DNA from: Litsea cubeba
Taxonomy: Eukaryota; Streptophyta; Magnoliopsida; Laurales; Lauraceae
Assembly: GCA_012931725.1 (NCBI GenBank)
Contig: CM022948.1
Coordinates: 69,790,444-69,854,443 of the forward strand
DNA: 64,000 nt
Direction: 5' to 3'
Shown here: piece by piece, positions 23,201 through 35,200 of the stretch
How the letters are laid out: every line of letters starts with the position of its first letter
Position numbering within the stretch: the first letter of the stretch is position 1
Notes under the pieces: generated by a model
The model's database searches: none
What the model was told of the DNA's origin: nothing
The model's input: only the letters and a program-made list of their open reading frames with translations
Translations under genes and position numbers: made by a program

Positions 23201-26200
23201 AATCTTCTCTTAATTCAATTCTCTCTGAGATTATCAATCTCTACAATGTCATATTTATAAGAAAAGAAACTTAAGGGCTAAGAAAACAATCTTAACTAAA
23301 CTAGGAAACCAAATAATAACCCTATCGAAATTAGAAATAGATCCTAAATACAACTTACTAAATAAAATCAGAAACTAATAACAATTTAATAAAGAATTCC
23401 TAAACTTCCTTGGGTCCCACATGTGGACCACTAGTCTTATTCAATAACGTGGTATTGCTGCTGCATCATTTGACCTCCCCCAATCCGCTCCTATTAGGGT
23501 GCAAGTTTAGAACTGGTTTTCTTTTTGGTGTTCGGGGTGGGTATGGATTTATAGATTTTGATCTGAGTAGGGTTCAAGGCAGGTTTGAGTTTTAGCCTCT
23601 CCATCTTGTTTATAACTATTTTACATATTTTTTTTTAATGGATGATGGTATCCATACCTTGTGTAGTGAGTGCCGTTGGTGGAGGATATTTAAAGGCTTT
23701 GATCAAGCAATTGTGGGGTTCAAATTCTCCTACATGCAAGAGAAAATATACACTTTCAATATGTTTTTTTACTAATATTTTAAAATAAATGGTTTCCAGT
23801 ATTAGAACTGACCTATGGTAGGTTTGGTAGCACAAATCATCAACCTGTAATAGGTTGGTTAGATACAGGGTAGGGCAGGTGCGAGTTCGGGTGGGTCTAG
23901 GTTTGGCTCTACCTATACCATACCGATCATGTCTCACCCTCCATAAGTTGATGCAGTGAAATCCAAGATTAGTAGGGTGGAAGTTCGGTTTTTTCGGTTC
24001 GGTTTTTGACCGAAACCGAAAAAACCGAAAACCGAAATTTCTAAATATTGCAAACCGAACCAGACCGAATTACGAGTAAAACCGAACCGAACCGAAAATT
24101 ATTAAACGGTTCGGTTTTCCGGTTTTTTCGGTTTAAACCGAATTTTCAATATCACACAAATAGATCCAAATTGTTGCTATTAGTTACACATCATTTCAAT
24201 ATCACACAAATGAACTCAGTGATTTGCCATTAAAAAAACTTTAAGTTTCCCCTTTCCCTTTCCCATTGACACATATATATATATTTAATTTAAAATATAA
24301 AATCAAGTTCGGTTTTCGGTTAAACCGAAAATATTTTTTAAATCGAAACCGAACCGTATAAAACCGAAACTTGCTAAAATGGAAAAACCGAAACCGAACC
24401 AACACGATAAAACCGAACCGAACTAATTACGGTTCGGTTTACGGTTCGGGAGTTCGGTGGTTCGGTTTCTTCCACCCTTCACGATTAGGACCCACAGGCC
24501 CTGATGGCCCTCCTTGTGGGGTCCACATGATCTCTAATTTGAGATTCCCTATTCATTAGTTTCGATAGTTTCTTAAGTAGTAGAGTTGCTTAGTATATTT
24601 ACTTGCTAAATTCTATGTTTGATTAAGATTAGGTAGTTTTTTATTTTAGAATGTCTTGGTTATTAAGAAAGAGTGTCACTCTATATATATAGGAGTCCCC
24701 TATTGTAATGTTTGTGCTATATTGATAATCAAAGTTGATATTGTTCTCGTGAGTTCCCCTTTGGGGTATTTCCCTTAAGTGATCTTAGGGTTTTGAGTCT
24801 TAGGGCTCGATCTCATCGTCGGAGGTGTAGATCTTCATCATGGCCTCCGGGCTACACCATCAATCACCGTGGCCTCCGGGCTACGCCATCAATTGGTATG
24901 AGAGCCGATGATCCATCTTAGATCGCCGGTTCGATCGCCGATCCGAGGTATCCTGTGAACCCTGGTCCCTTCCATCCATTGCATCGTCATCCCCATCATC
25001 ACAACCAACCAATTTTCCCCAAAATCCCAAATCACCGAACCCTAATCTAACCCTACTCGAATCCAGAGCCCCAAAACACCAACCGAAACCCATTCCGCCC
25101 ATCTCTCAACACCATCTCCGCCCCTGCCGAACCACTCGTCCACATCCTTGGAATCCAAATCCCTGCGAAACCTCCACCATGCACTACGTCGTCAAAACCC
25201 GTAGTCCCAAAAAAAAAAATAAAAATAAACCCACAGTCGACCCACTACAACCCACCAGCATACCACGATCGCTGCCTATTCACAGAAACCAGCCCTTCCA
25301 TCGGACTCCACCGCCCGACCCCTCCAACAAACCCAAACCCAAGTCCTGCACCAGTCCCATTCATCCAATATCCCACGTCACCAAATCCCTAAACCCTAAA
25401 CAACCAAACCCCCAAAACCACCCCACCCTTGACCATCAGCCAAATCTCCCTGCAATACACCCAAAAGCCAACCCTCCCATTCCCTTTCACATCCGTCTGC
25501 CATCCCCCACTCCCCCCCCCCCCCACCCCCCCCCCCCCCCCCCCCCCCCCAAAACAACTCCAAAAAAAAAAAAAAAAAACAAAAAAAAAAAAAAAACCAC
25601 AAAACAAAAAAGAAGAAGAGAGGAGGCAGCAGCGATCGACTGAAACCTTGCCGACACCACCATCCTAATCCATTCCAAAAACTCCTTTTCCACACTCTCT
25701 CCCATCCCACCATGCCCACATCACCGACAGCCCCAGAAGAAGCAAAAAAAATAAAAAAAAAAGGAGCAGAAAGGAAAGAAACAGAGAGAATAAAGAAAGA
25801 AAGAAAGAAGAAAGAAGAAGAAGTAGTAGAAGAAGAAAGAGAGTTGAGTTAGAAGTGTACCTGGAACCATCGTTGTCTCGAGACCAACAACAGACAGCAG
25901 CAGCGATCATACAGCAATCGCTGTTTCTCCATCACCAAGTGCAGCTCTCCCTCTTTGGTTTCATTTGTTCTTTGAGTTGAACAGGTAAGAGAGGCCAAAC
26001 TCCAAAGCACTCTTATTTTTTCTTCATGCACGGAGTTCGAGACAGAACAAAAAAGGCTCTTTTTTTTTTCTCCCATGTGGTATCAGCTATCCCCTGGCAA
26101 TACACTGATTTGGGCTTAACCTGTAGTTTGGGCCTGATCTGAGTCCAGGCCCAACACGACCCAGCCCACTAGTTACAAAAAAAAAAAAAAAGAAAAAAAA

Positions 26201-29200
26201 AGTGTGCAGAAATTTGCATCATTGATTCAAGTCAATATGAAACTTTTTGGGAGCCCCATTAAAATTCAAAGAATTTAGTATGAGCGTAAATATGGCAATT
26301 GATATTTTGAAAATGAATTCTTTTTTGAGGAATTTCTCAACTTAGACGCAAGAAAATTTGACCGTTGATGAATAAACCCACCACTTTCGAGAGTTGCATG
26401 AAATATGCGAATTGGAGGAAGATGAGATACGTGATTTACCTCGTTATGTCCAAGGCTTGAGACCATATATCTTGGAAAATATAAATCATTGCAAAACCAG
26501 TCAAGATGCATACTTAGAAGCCATCCGTGTTGAGCGCATGCTTAGAAAGTCTCGCAGGCAACAATGTCGACAAAGAGCTCATATTGTGGAGAGACTTTTC
26601 TCAGGAGAAGACAATCCCACTATTTTCATTCGCCGACTCCTCCATACAAATGAAAAGGAAGAAGAAGAATGGAAACATGCTCAGAAATTTCACACGCGGG
26701 TGATAGTCGTTGACAAAGCTGTTAATGTGGTCATTGACAATGGTAGTGCGATTAATTTGAGATCATTGACAAGCTTAAATTTCATATTGGGAAACTTCCT
26801 AAGCCCTACCAAGTCACATGGTCTACCGGTCATGTCATTCCCGTGACTCACACTTGTTTGGTATCTTTCAAGATTGGCGGCTATGAAGATCAGATTTGGT
26901 GTGATGTGATCCATATGAATATTGCTCATATCCTTTTTGGTTGTCCATGGCCTTTTGATCTGAAAGTGCATCATGATATAGCGGCAAACACATATACCCT
27001 TTTCAGGAATGGAAGATGGAGTAGACTCATGCCAATGACATCACCATCTTTGTCGTCAACTGCACCTTCAATAGAAGCAAAACCTTGAAAAAGTAGTCAT
27101 GATTGCACCACAAGAGCTGATTTCGAATACCAAAGATGACATTGAAGAGCTAGTTCATGGCAACGATGATTTCGTGGGTACAACCAAAATTAGTCATAAT
27201 AATGTTAATCAAGAGCCGCAAAAGGTTGAGGAAGAGCAAATACAAGCATATATTGAAGACTCTGACCAGGTTAGCAAAAAGATTGAACATCCGACAGATC
27301 TCATTGTCATGCCACTTCCAGAAAATCGAACTGCATCATCGGAAATCAAATCAATTGTCCCAGTGGTTTCACAAGAAGATCAAGTTATTAAAGTTCCTCA
27401 CATTGCTTCATTTTCGGGGACCCGCGATGGATTTTCCATGATTACGATCTGTTGGTACAAAGGCAACACCTGAAGCCTCCACTGGTCAGATCACACATAC
27501 GTCGGCAACAAAGACACGTCCAACGTACTTCTACATGTTGGAATAGATCGCATCCAGCTTCCAAGTTATGTCATGCGAATGTGGATTAAAAGAAAAGACG
27601 ACAGTTTGTGTGTTTGATTTTCGACCCAAGTGGACATTTTTCAAACTTGTGGGTAGATTCTCTCCTGTGTTATCAACCTTTCAACTCGTCGGAGTTGAGT
27701 TTTCCCAAGAGGGGGGGAGTTGATGCAGTGAGATCCAAGATCAGGACCCGCAGGCCCTGATGGACACGCTTGATGGGGTCCACATGATCTCTAATTTTGA
27801 GATCCCTATAATTAGTTTAGACTTTAGATAGTCTCTAAATTAGTAGAGTTGAGTAGTATATTTACTTCCTAAATTCTATTTTGATTAAGATTAGGTAGTT
27901 TTTTATTTTAGAATGTCTTGGTTATTAAGAAAGAGTGTTACTCTCTATATATAGAGGAGTCCCCTATTGTAATATTTATGCTATATTGATAATCAAAGTT
28001 GAGAATTGTTCTCGTGAGCTCCCCTTTGGGGTATTTCCCCTAAGTGATCTTAGGGTTTTGAGTCTTAGGGCTCGATCTCACAGTCGAAGGTGTAGATCTT
28101 CAACGTGGCCTCCGGGCTACGCCATCAATCACCGTGGCCTCCGGGCTACTCCATCATAAGTGCATGTTCTTTTGGAGTAAAAAACTACCTAGTTTGTAAT
28201 GAATGTCTTTATAATGGGAGTCATTGCTTTTTAATTGTCGTGAGCTTTGGGTGGGACATTTGTATGAAATCTAGTCTTTAGGAGGGGTCCTATCGAGATC
28301 TAATTGGAAGAGTTTGGAAGTTTGTCGGGTCTTAAGATATATACCTTTGCAAGGGCTGTAGAGTAAAGAATTTGGAATGAGAGTGTTTTGGGAGACTTTT
28401 CAACTTATTCATATTATACAATTGGGGGCGCTTTTTTTGTTTGAAATGAAAAGAAGAAGAAGAAAGGAGTGTAATGTGCGGGCGAAGCTTCTCTTAGTTT
28501 TCTAGTTTGAGACAGTCTTTTTAATGGAGGCCTTTTGTTGGACAACTTTTACCAACAAGATCTTGATCGTCAATCACCTTTATAAACATGAGTTGTGTCC
28601 ATTGCATATGAAACATTTTTATAATGTGTAAGAATGTGGACGAGTTGGCATGCATGACCTCATTGGTTTTCTTTTGCTTGCTAAAATTTGTGCAGCATTG
28701 AATTGGTATTTTGTGAGATTGGTAGATAATTTGTTAAGTAAGAGGAGTGGTCTGTTTATGGATGTGTTCAACCTCAATGGAGGATTCTTCTGATAGTAGT
28801 TGTAAGGGTTTGTTTAATAATAGAAAGTTAAGTGGAATTTGGGTCGTCCAAGAATTCTAAATGCTCGTCAGATTTTGTCAATTGAATACTCCAAATTCTC
28901 TATTTTGATGGATGAAAATTTGAAATCAGCTAGAGTGGAGTGGCCAAAATAGCCTTTGGAATGCTCTGAAATCTGGAATTCCAAATGCTTTTTTTTGAAG
29001 ATTATCATTTCGGAATTTCATTAATTGAATTTCTAAGAGCATTTTGAATTTCTAAGAGGAATTTCATTATCATTTAGGAATTTCATTAATTGAATTTCAG
29101 TTTGAGGGCATTTTGAATTCTTTAGTCGAGGTTGCAAATTCTTGCTATCAAACAGATGCTAAGGTTGAGTTAAAAAGAGAGTTATGGTTGGTTTTTTGAC

Positions 29201-32200
29201 AATCATGAATAGTCTACCCATGGTGACGAAGAATTTGGACTTTTAGGTGAGGTTGGCAAAGTGGGCATTGGTTAGCAAAGACAGAGAACTAAACATGACA
29301 TATATCTTGAGTAATTGAGAGACCTTGGTGTTGGGAGAGACAAGAAATGATTAATGAAAGACAGGTGTGATTTTCCATCATTGGGGCCTAAGGAACTAAA
29401 AGTTTTATCATTGGCTCCTTTGTGACCAAACATGATTGGTGAAAATGCTTATGTTCATTAAGAAGCAAGAAGACAAATGAAATTATGGAAGAGCCCTGCT
29501 ACATTGACGGAATCTTGGGACCGGTTCTTGGACCGATCCCAAGGTTGGGAACCTTGGGATCGGTCCAAGAACCGGTCCCAAGATTCCGTCCAAGTAGACT
29601 TTTTGATTATGGAAACATCTAGTTGCTTTCAAGAGCCATTTCAGTGTTGTTAATGGTTAAAAGGCAACTCCTCCAAAGCAATAGCATGTAGGGATGGCAA
29701 TGGGCGCAGGTGTGATACGGGTCAAGCTAAAATCCAAACCGGCCCCGACTCACACGTGCCTTTCCTCATAGTCTTCCTCTGACAGGTTTATAATTTGTGA
29801 TACCAAACCCATTCCATGACCAAGTATGGATCAAGCTGTGTTTGATATTATAAATTTTTTTATTTAAAAATATTATAATAAAAAACCAAGTTATATATTT
29901 TCTCTTGCCTATAAGAGAATTTGAACCCGCAACCCCTCTTTAATGTTTTTAAATGTCCTCTACCTATTGCATTATATAGTATATGTATTACTAGTCCATT
30001 AAAAAAATTGTAAAGTAGTTATAAATGGGGTGGGGTGGCAAAAACCCGAACCTGCCCCAAAGCTAACTCGGGTTAGTGTCGACAAATACATACGGACCGT
30101 GAACCTAAAATAACCATTACCAAACCCGACTCCTGATTTCCTGCTTAACTTAACCAGTTGCTATCCATAATTGCTTGGACGAAAAGTGTATTTCATTTCA
30201 GTGGCCTTTATTGTTATTATGGAGGGCTTAAGTGTTCAAGGGGCATTTAGGGGTAGTTTTCTTTGAGTTGTGTTAGGGAGGTGACACTACATATAAAATG
30301 ATGAAACAAAGGATGCTTATTGGCTTATACTTCTTTCTTTTACAAGATAAAAGGTGAAAGGAGATTGCCCTTTTCTTTTCACTCTATTGCCCTTTTTTCT
30401 TCACCCAACGCTCAAAATAGTAGAGTTTCTTATTCATGCTTTATGAGTGGAACTCTACAAGGGCCCCGCCTATTGAAAATCTGAATTGCTCAAATGTATG
30501 TCCTCCTCTTATGTGAGTTGTGGCCAAATTTTACTCCAATATAAAAAAAAATATGAATAGAAAAGTTCGTGTTGCAAGATGACTAAAGCTCTCTTCATTG
30601 CAAGATGACTAAAGCTCTCTGGTCTTCGATTCTAAAGGATTTCAATTGCTGTTGGGTTCTTTCGGAATCCTTACCCGAGTTGTTCCAAGAGTGGATCAGT
30701 CCGATTAATACCTCCAAAGGGAAGACCATGTGACGCCTCTCTTTTTTGGCTTGCATTTGGACAATTTGGAAAGAGAGAAGCGATATGCTTTGAAGGGTCA
30801 TCTTCCTCCCAAGAAGACTAAATCCTCAAAATGAAGTATTGTGTTGCCTCTTGGGTCTCCTTTCTTCCAGACTTTTGGGGCTTAGCCATCGATGCAATTA
30901 TGTTTAACTGGAGGGAAGTCATAGCTGTTTGATCTTGTTCTTTTCTTCTCTCTTTTGCTTTGAGGCCCTTGGCCTCCTTGTATAGCTCCCCTTCCTTTTG
31001 GGTGGTGGCTGTCTTTTGGAGATCTTTCCCTACTTCTCAGTATAGTTATTGTATACTGTAAAGCTTTTTTTCAATACAAATTACCATTTCAAAAAAAAAA
31101 AAAAAAAAAAAGAAGAAGAAAAGTTCGTGTGGTTTATACATCAGGGCCCACTTCTTGGACATGTAAATGCGGATAGTCCATTTCAATCCAAAGCATCGAG
31201 ATCATGGAGCTGATGTTTTTAATGGTTACGTGATCTAAACTAAAATCATATTTAGATTTCAATAAAAATCAGACTTGAAAAATTAGATTTATATCCAATA
31301 TTTAGACCCATTTAATTTGAGTTTTGTGATGTGAATAAAAATCAAGTTCCCTTTTGAATATAATTAGGCTTGGATCTGAGTAAAAATCAGGTTCGAATAT
31401 GAGGTTATTTTGTTGAACCCCACAACCTGTACCGAGTCCTGTTCTAAAAGAAAAAAATTCAAATTTTTTTGTTTCAATTGAAAAGTGTAAATGCGGCTTT
31501 TAGCTAGCAATGCCTCCTTACTTTGTGATTAGAACAAAAATCAAATTATTTCAATAAAAATCATACTTATTTGTGTCCAATATTTAGACCAATTTTAATT
31601 CGAGTTATGTGATGTGAATAAAACTAAAGTTCTCGTTTGAACATAATTAGGCTTAGATCTGAGTAAAAACTGGGTTTGAATGTGATGTTAGGTTGACCCC
31701 ATGAGCTGGAGAGTGTAAATGCGGCTTTTATTTGGCAGTGCCTTTTCAGTCCTTAAAAATATGGGCTCCACAATTCAACACATTAGGTTGAAATGGACCG
31801 TCCATGTTTACATGTTCGAGCAAGTGGGCCCTGATGTATAAAACAAATGAATTTTTTAAATATATGTTTGAGGCCAACTCATATTAGAATAAAATTCGGC
31901 CACATCATATTAGAATAAAACTTGGCCACGTCCCATAAAAAGTGTATGTGCATTTGAGCCATTCAATTTTCAGTATAGGTGGGACCCACCATAAAGTTTC
32001 ACTTTTCTCACAGTACATTTGTTGTTAAGAGAGAGAAGAAAAGAGCATTTTTGAAATAGAGTGAAAATAAAAGGCAATTTTCTTTTTAACATCCCCCCCC
32101 CCAACCCACCCAAAAAAAAAAAAAAAAAAAACCACCACCACCACACACAAAAAAAAAAAAGGACCACAAAAATACCTCCGTTTTTTCTTGGAAAAGAACT

Positions 32201-35200
32201 GAAGTGGCTATCTATTTCCTTTGTTTCTTCATTTTGCATTTGATGTCGTCTCCTTGGCATTTTCGATTTACTTTTCGTATCGACAACAATATTGATTTTC
32301 ACTTACATTAAGTTGACAACATGTTCTTTGATTTATGTCTACTATGTATGTATATTGATCTTTTTGGGATTTTGCCCACATAGGTGTCTTTAGACTTGAT
32401 TTTTGTCTGACAGATGTTGACTTTTAAAAACTCCTGATATGGTGATTTGTTCAAGATAAAACATTGGTAAAATTATTTCTTTGTCTTTACGTGTGATATC
32501 CTACATCCGTAGGAACTTGCACAAAATCACCTTTTTGCTTCCATCCCCAAACCCCTTTTTTTTGTCTCTTCTTTCTATGAAAACCTTGACTTAGACTCCT
32601 GGAATATATTCTCCTCTCTTCCACTTGGTCCATTTGACTCATTAGAGATTGGATGTATTCAGAAGACCCTACGAATAAGTAAACAGATTGTGCTTTGAAA
32701 CCTTAAGCCATTGGAGATCACCACCTTCTCTACCAATGACACCTGCTAAGAACAGACTAGGGAGAATGGATGAGATGGACAGCTTTGTGCGATATTGGAG
32801 GAAGGTGTCAAGGTGAAAAAGATGGAAAAGAAGAATAGAAGGAAGAAGAAAGATTGCAATAAATTTTTTTTTACAGCCACCTAGGGTTTTAATGTAGTTT
32901 AAAAAAGCACGTTTTGTGCAATATCTAAGAATTAATTTTTGCTCATCCTTTCTTGTAGCAATTGCTTTGCAGGGATTTTTTAAAAGTCAACAGCTATCAG
33001 GCAAAACTCAGGTGTTAGGACATCGTACGGGCAAACTACTTTTTCTAAAAATGATAATGATGTCCTTTTAAAAAAAATGATAACTGGTAATTATATTAAG
33101 AAGCACATAGTGCAGCAATTCACATGGGCTAAAAAGGAACTAAAAATTTTAGCTACATTGAAGAAGCTGTGTGGCAATCCCTTCAACTTTATAAATCAGT
33201 TGTAGAAATTCTTTCTCAGGCCAGGCTTTCAGCACAATACCAATAGAAGAATCAACCTTATTATTGAAGACTGGAGTATTTCGCTCTAGCTAAATTGATC
33301 GGCAAATCACAATCAAAGAGCAGTTCTGAAGGATAGCACCTTGTTTGTTGATAATCAATCCTTCTAGAGGAAACCACCTCTTTGAGGGTGCTTATTCACA
33401 AGTGTTCCCAAATTTCTACTGATAAAGAGAAATGGACTAGCAGATGATTAAGTGACCTTTTCTTTCTCAGAAAAGACTATACATGCTAGTCAAAATACCC
33501 TATGATGCCACATTCTGATCGTCAAGATTCTACCCATCTGGTGATTATTTGATGGGGATTTAAAAATTAAATGATTATCTCATGTGCTTTCTTCGACTGA
33601 AAGATCTTAATCTTTTTTTTTTTTTTTTTCTTTTCCCTTTTGATTGGTAACATGACTTGAAGCCACAATGTCAAGATGCAATAGTGAGAACCTTCGACTA
33701 TGCCACTGGCTCTTGTTCCACATACCATTGGGACAAGTGGATATCTCTATTGAAGATAAATTTTCTCCTTTGCTTGCACTCCTACGAAATCGTGCATCCG
33801 CACCATCACTAAAGCCACCCCCCTTCCGCCCTTCTCTCTGAATTTCACCGAGTCATGCATGATGAACAGAACCGATGTGCAGTGCGCAGGTGAGCAGGAT
33901 AAAGCTGTCCCTCTATCGAAAGCTTCTTGATTAACCAGCAAATACATACCAAACATTTGATCTCTCTGGCCTTCGCTTTTGACAATCATGTAGCTGGCAC
34001 CCCTTTAGGATTAAACGCCAAATTTGAGAGGTTTTTGTATTCCTATATCAGATCCTGTTCTATGTAACATATCATCACTAATTAGAAATTTGATTGATTT
34101 GCAATGAGCCAATGACTTGGGCGGATGTTTTGCATTCTGTTACCATTCTCACAGCTCCTCTCATATTCATGGAAGTTTCATATGTATGCCTCATATTACA
34201 TTTCTTCATGGCACTATTGCTCCATGATTGTTCCATTCTCTCTTCTTTCATACTATTGAGGCTGTGCATATGCTGATTAGGCCGGCTTTCCATCTTGGAA
34301 ACACTCAACTTTAGGATGGTGCATATTCCTGCTCACCTTTTTTCTCTTGGAAGTTGAGAAAAAAACAGAACATACATGCTATAAGCTGAGTATCAACCAA
34401 TGCCTTAAGCAACTGGTCAATTATTTGGCCCACAACTGGTAAATTATTTTGCCCAATTGTCTCATTTAGGAGTTTGATTGCTTTAGATGTGTTTTGGATA
34501 CTCTAGTATTATTAGATTGCTTCACATCCAGTTCTGGTGAACATGCTAAACACATCGAGATTGAATTGCTATCTCATCAGACATCGTTATGTTGGACTTA
34601 GCAGGGTATCTCATGTTTCCGTATAATATGTGGCAGAATTGTTTACAATGGCCACAACAATATCATGTTTTAAGTTCCTTGTTGTCTAATATATGTTCCA
34701 TGCTTAATAATCAAATGGAGGGGATGAAAGGGGAAAAAGGCGGGGCTGAAGAGAGGATCGACCATCATATTAAATGGCATTGAGGAATGAGGATTGAGGA
34801 CCAATAGACATGAAACTAAACACATCTTTTTCCTACTTCTGTGGTGTACCAAACTATTATCTTCTATTTTACATTATTGGGATTGTCTTGTATCTCCAAA
34901 TGGGCCGTAGCTGTTGATGAAGCTTAATAATACTTTTATATATAGGCTTTTTCACATTGAGAGATGAATCTCTCTTCCCAACTTATCTTCTATTTCGTTA
35001 GAAATTTCAGGTACTTCCTCTTTTGTACTTAATGTAACTATCTTTATTAATAAAAATCTCTTTGCTACTGCAAATCTCCAAGGAGGATGAGAGAGATGGG
35101 ATGCCCATCCGATAACGCACAGAAAATCACTCTCCACCATGATGTGTCTTTAGATGAAACTACAAGCTCTCTTAGGACTTATCCGAAGGGGCATGAGTTC

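Larger units (their letters stand above)
20044..23468 (-). mobile_element. Non-autonomous LTR retrotransposon coding only gag and protease (TR-GAG-like)
   Basis: 360-bp LTRs at 20044-20403 and 23109-23468 (TGGTGCAGTCC to TGCTGCATCA on the plus strand) are flanked by the target duplication TTTGA on both sides (20039-20043 and 23469-23473). The only LTR difference I see is one base (GGACTACTAG against GGACCACTAG), so the insertion is recent. Inside are a tRNA-iMet primer-binding site, a leader of about 1 kb and a gag-protease frame, but no RT, RNase H or integrase. It lies in intron 1 of the GATA gene, antisense to it. Confidence 0.95.
23949..28156 (+). mobile_element. Second non-autonomous gag-protease LTR retrotransposon, degraded, with nested MITE
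   Basis: LTRs at 23949-24891 (interrupted by a 508-bp MITE) and 27721-28156 run TGATGCAGTGA to CCATCA, with target duplication TAAGT on both sides (23944-23948 and 28157-28161). A Met-like primer-binding site and a polypurine tract border the interior. It codes only for a broken gag-protease and has no RT or integrase. The LTRs differ at many positions, so it is older than the neighbouring element. Plus orientation, 480 bp downstream of it in the same GATA intron. Confidence 0.92.

Noticed and set aside
25179..25910. Several proline-, lysine- or glycine-rich frames
   Set aside because: They are translations of long C and A runs.
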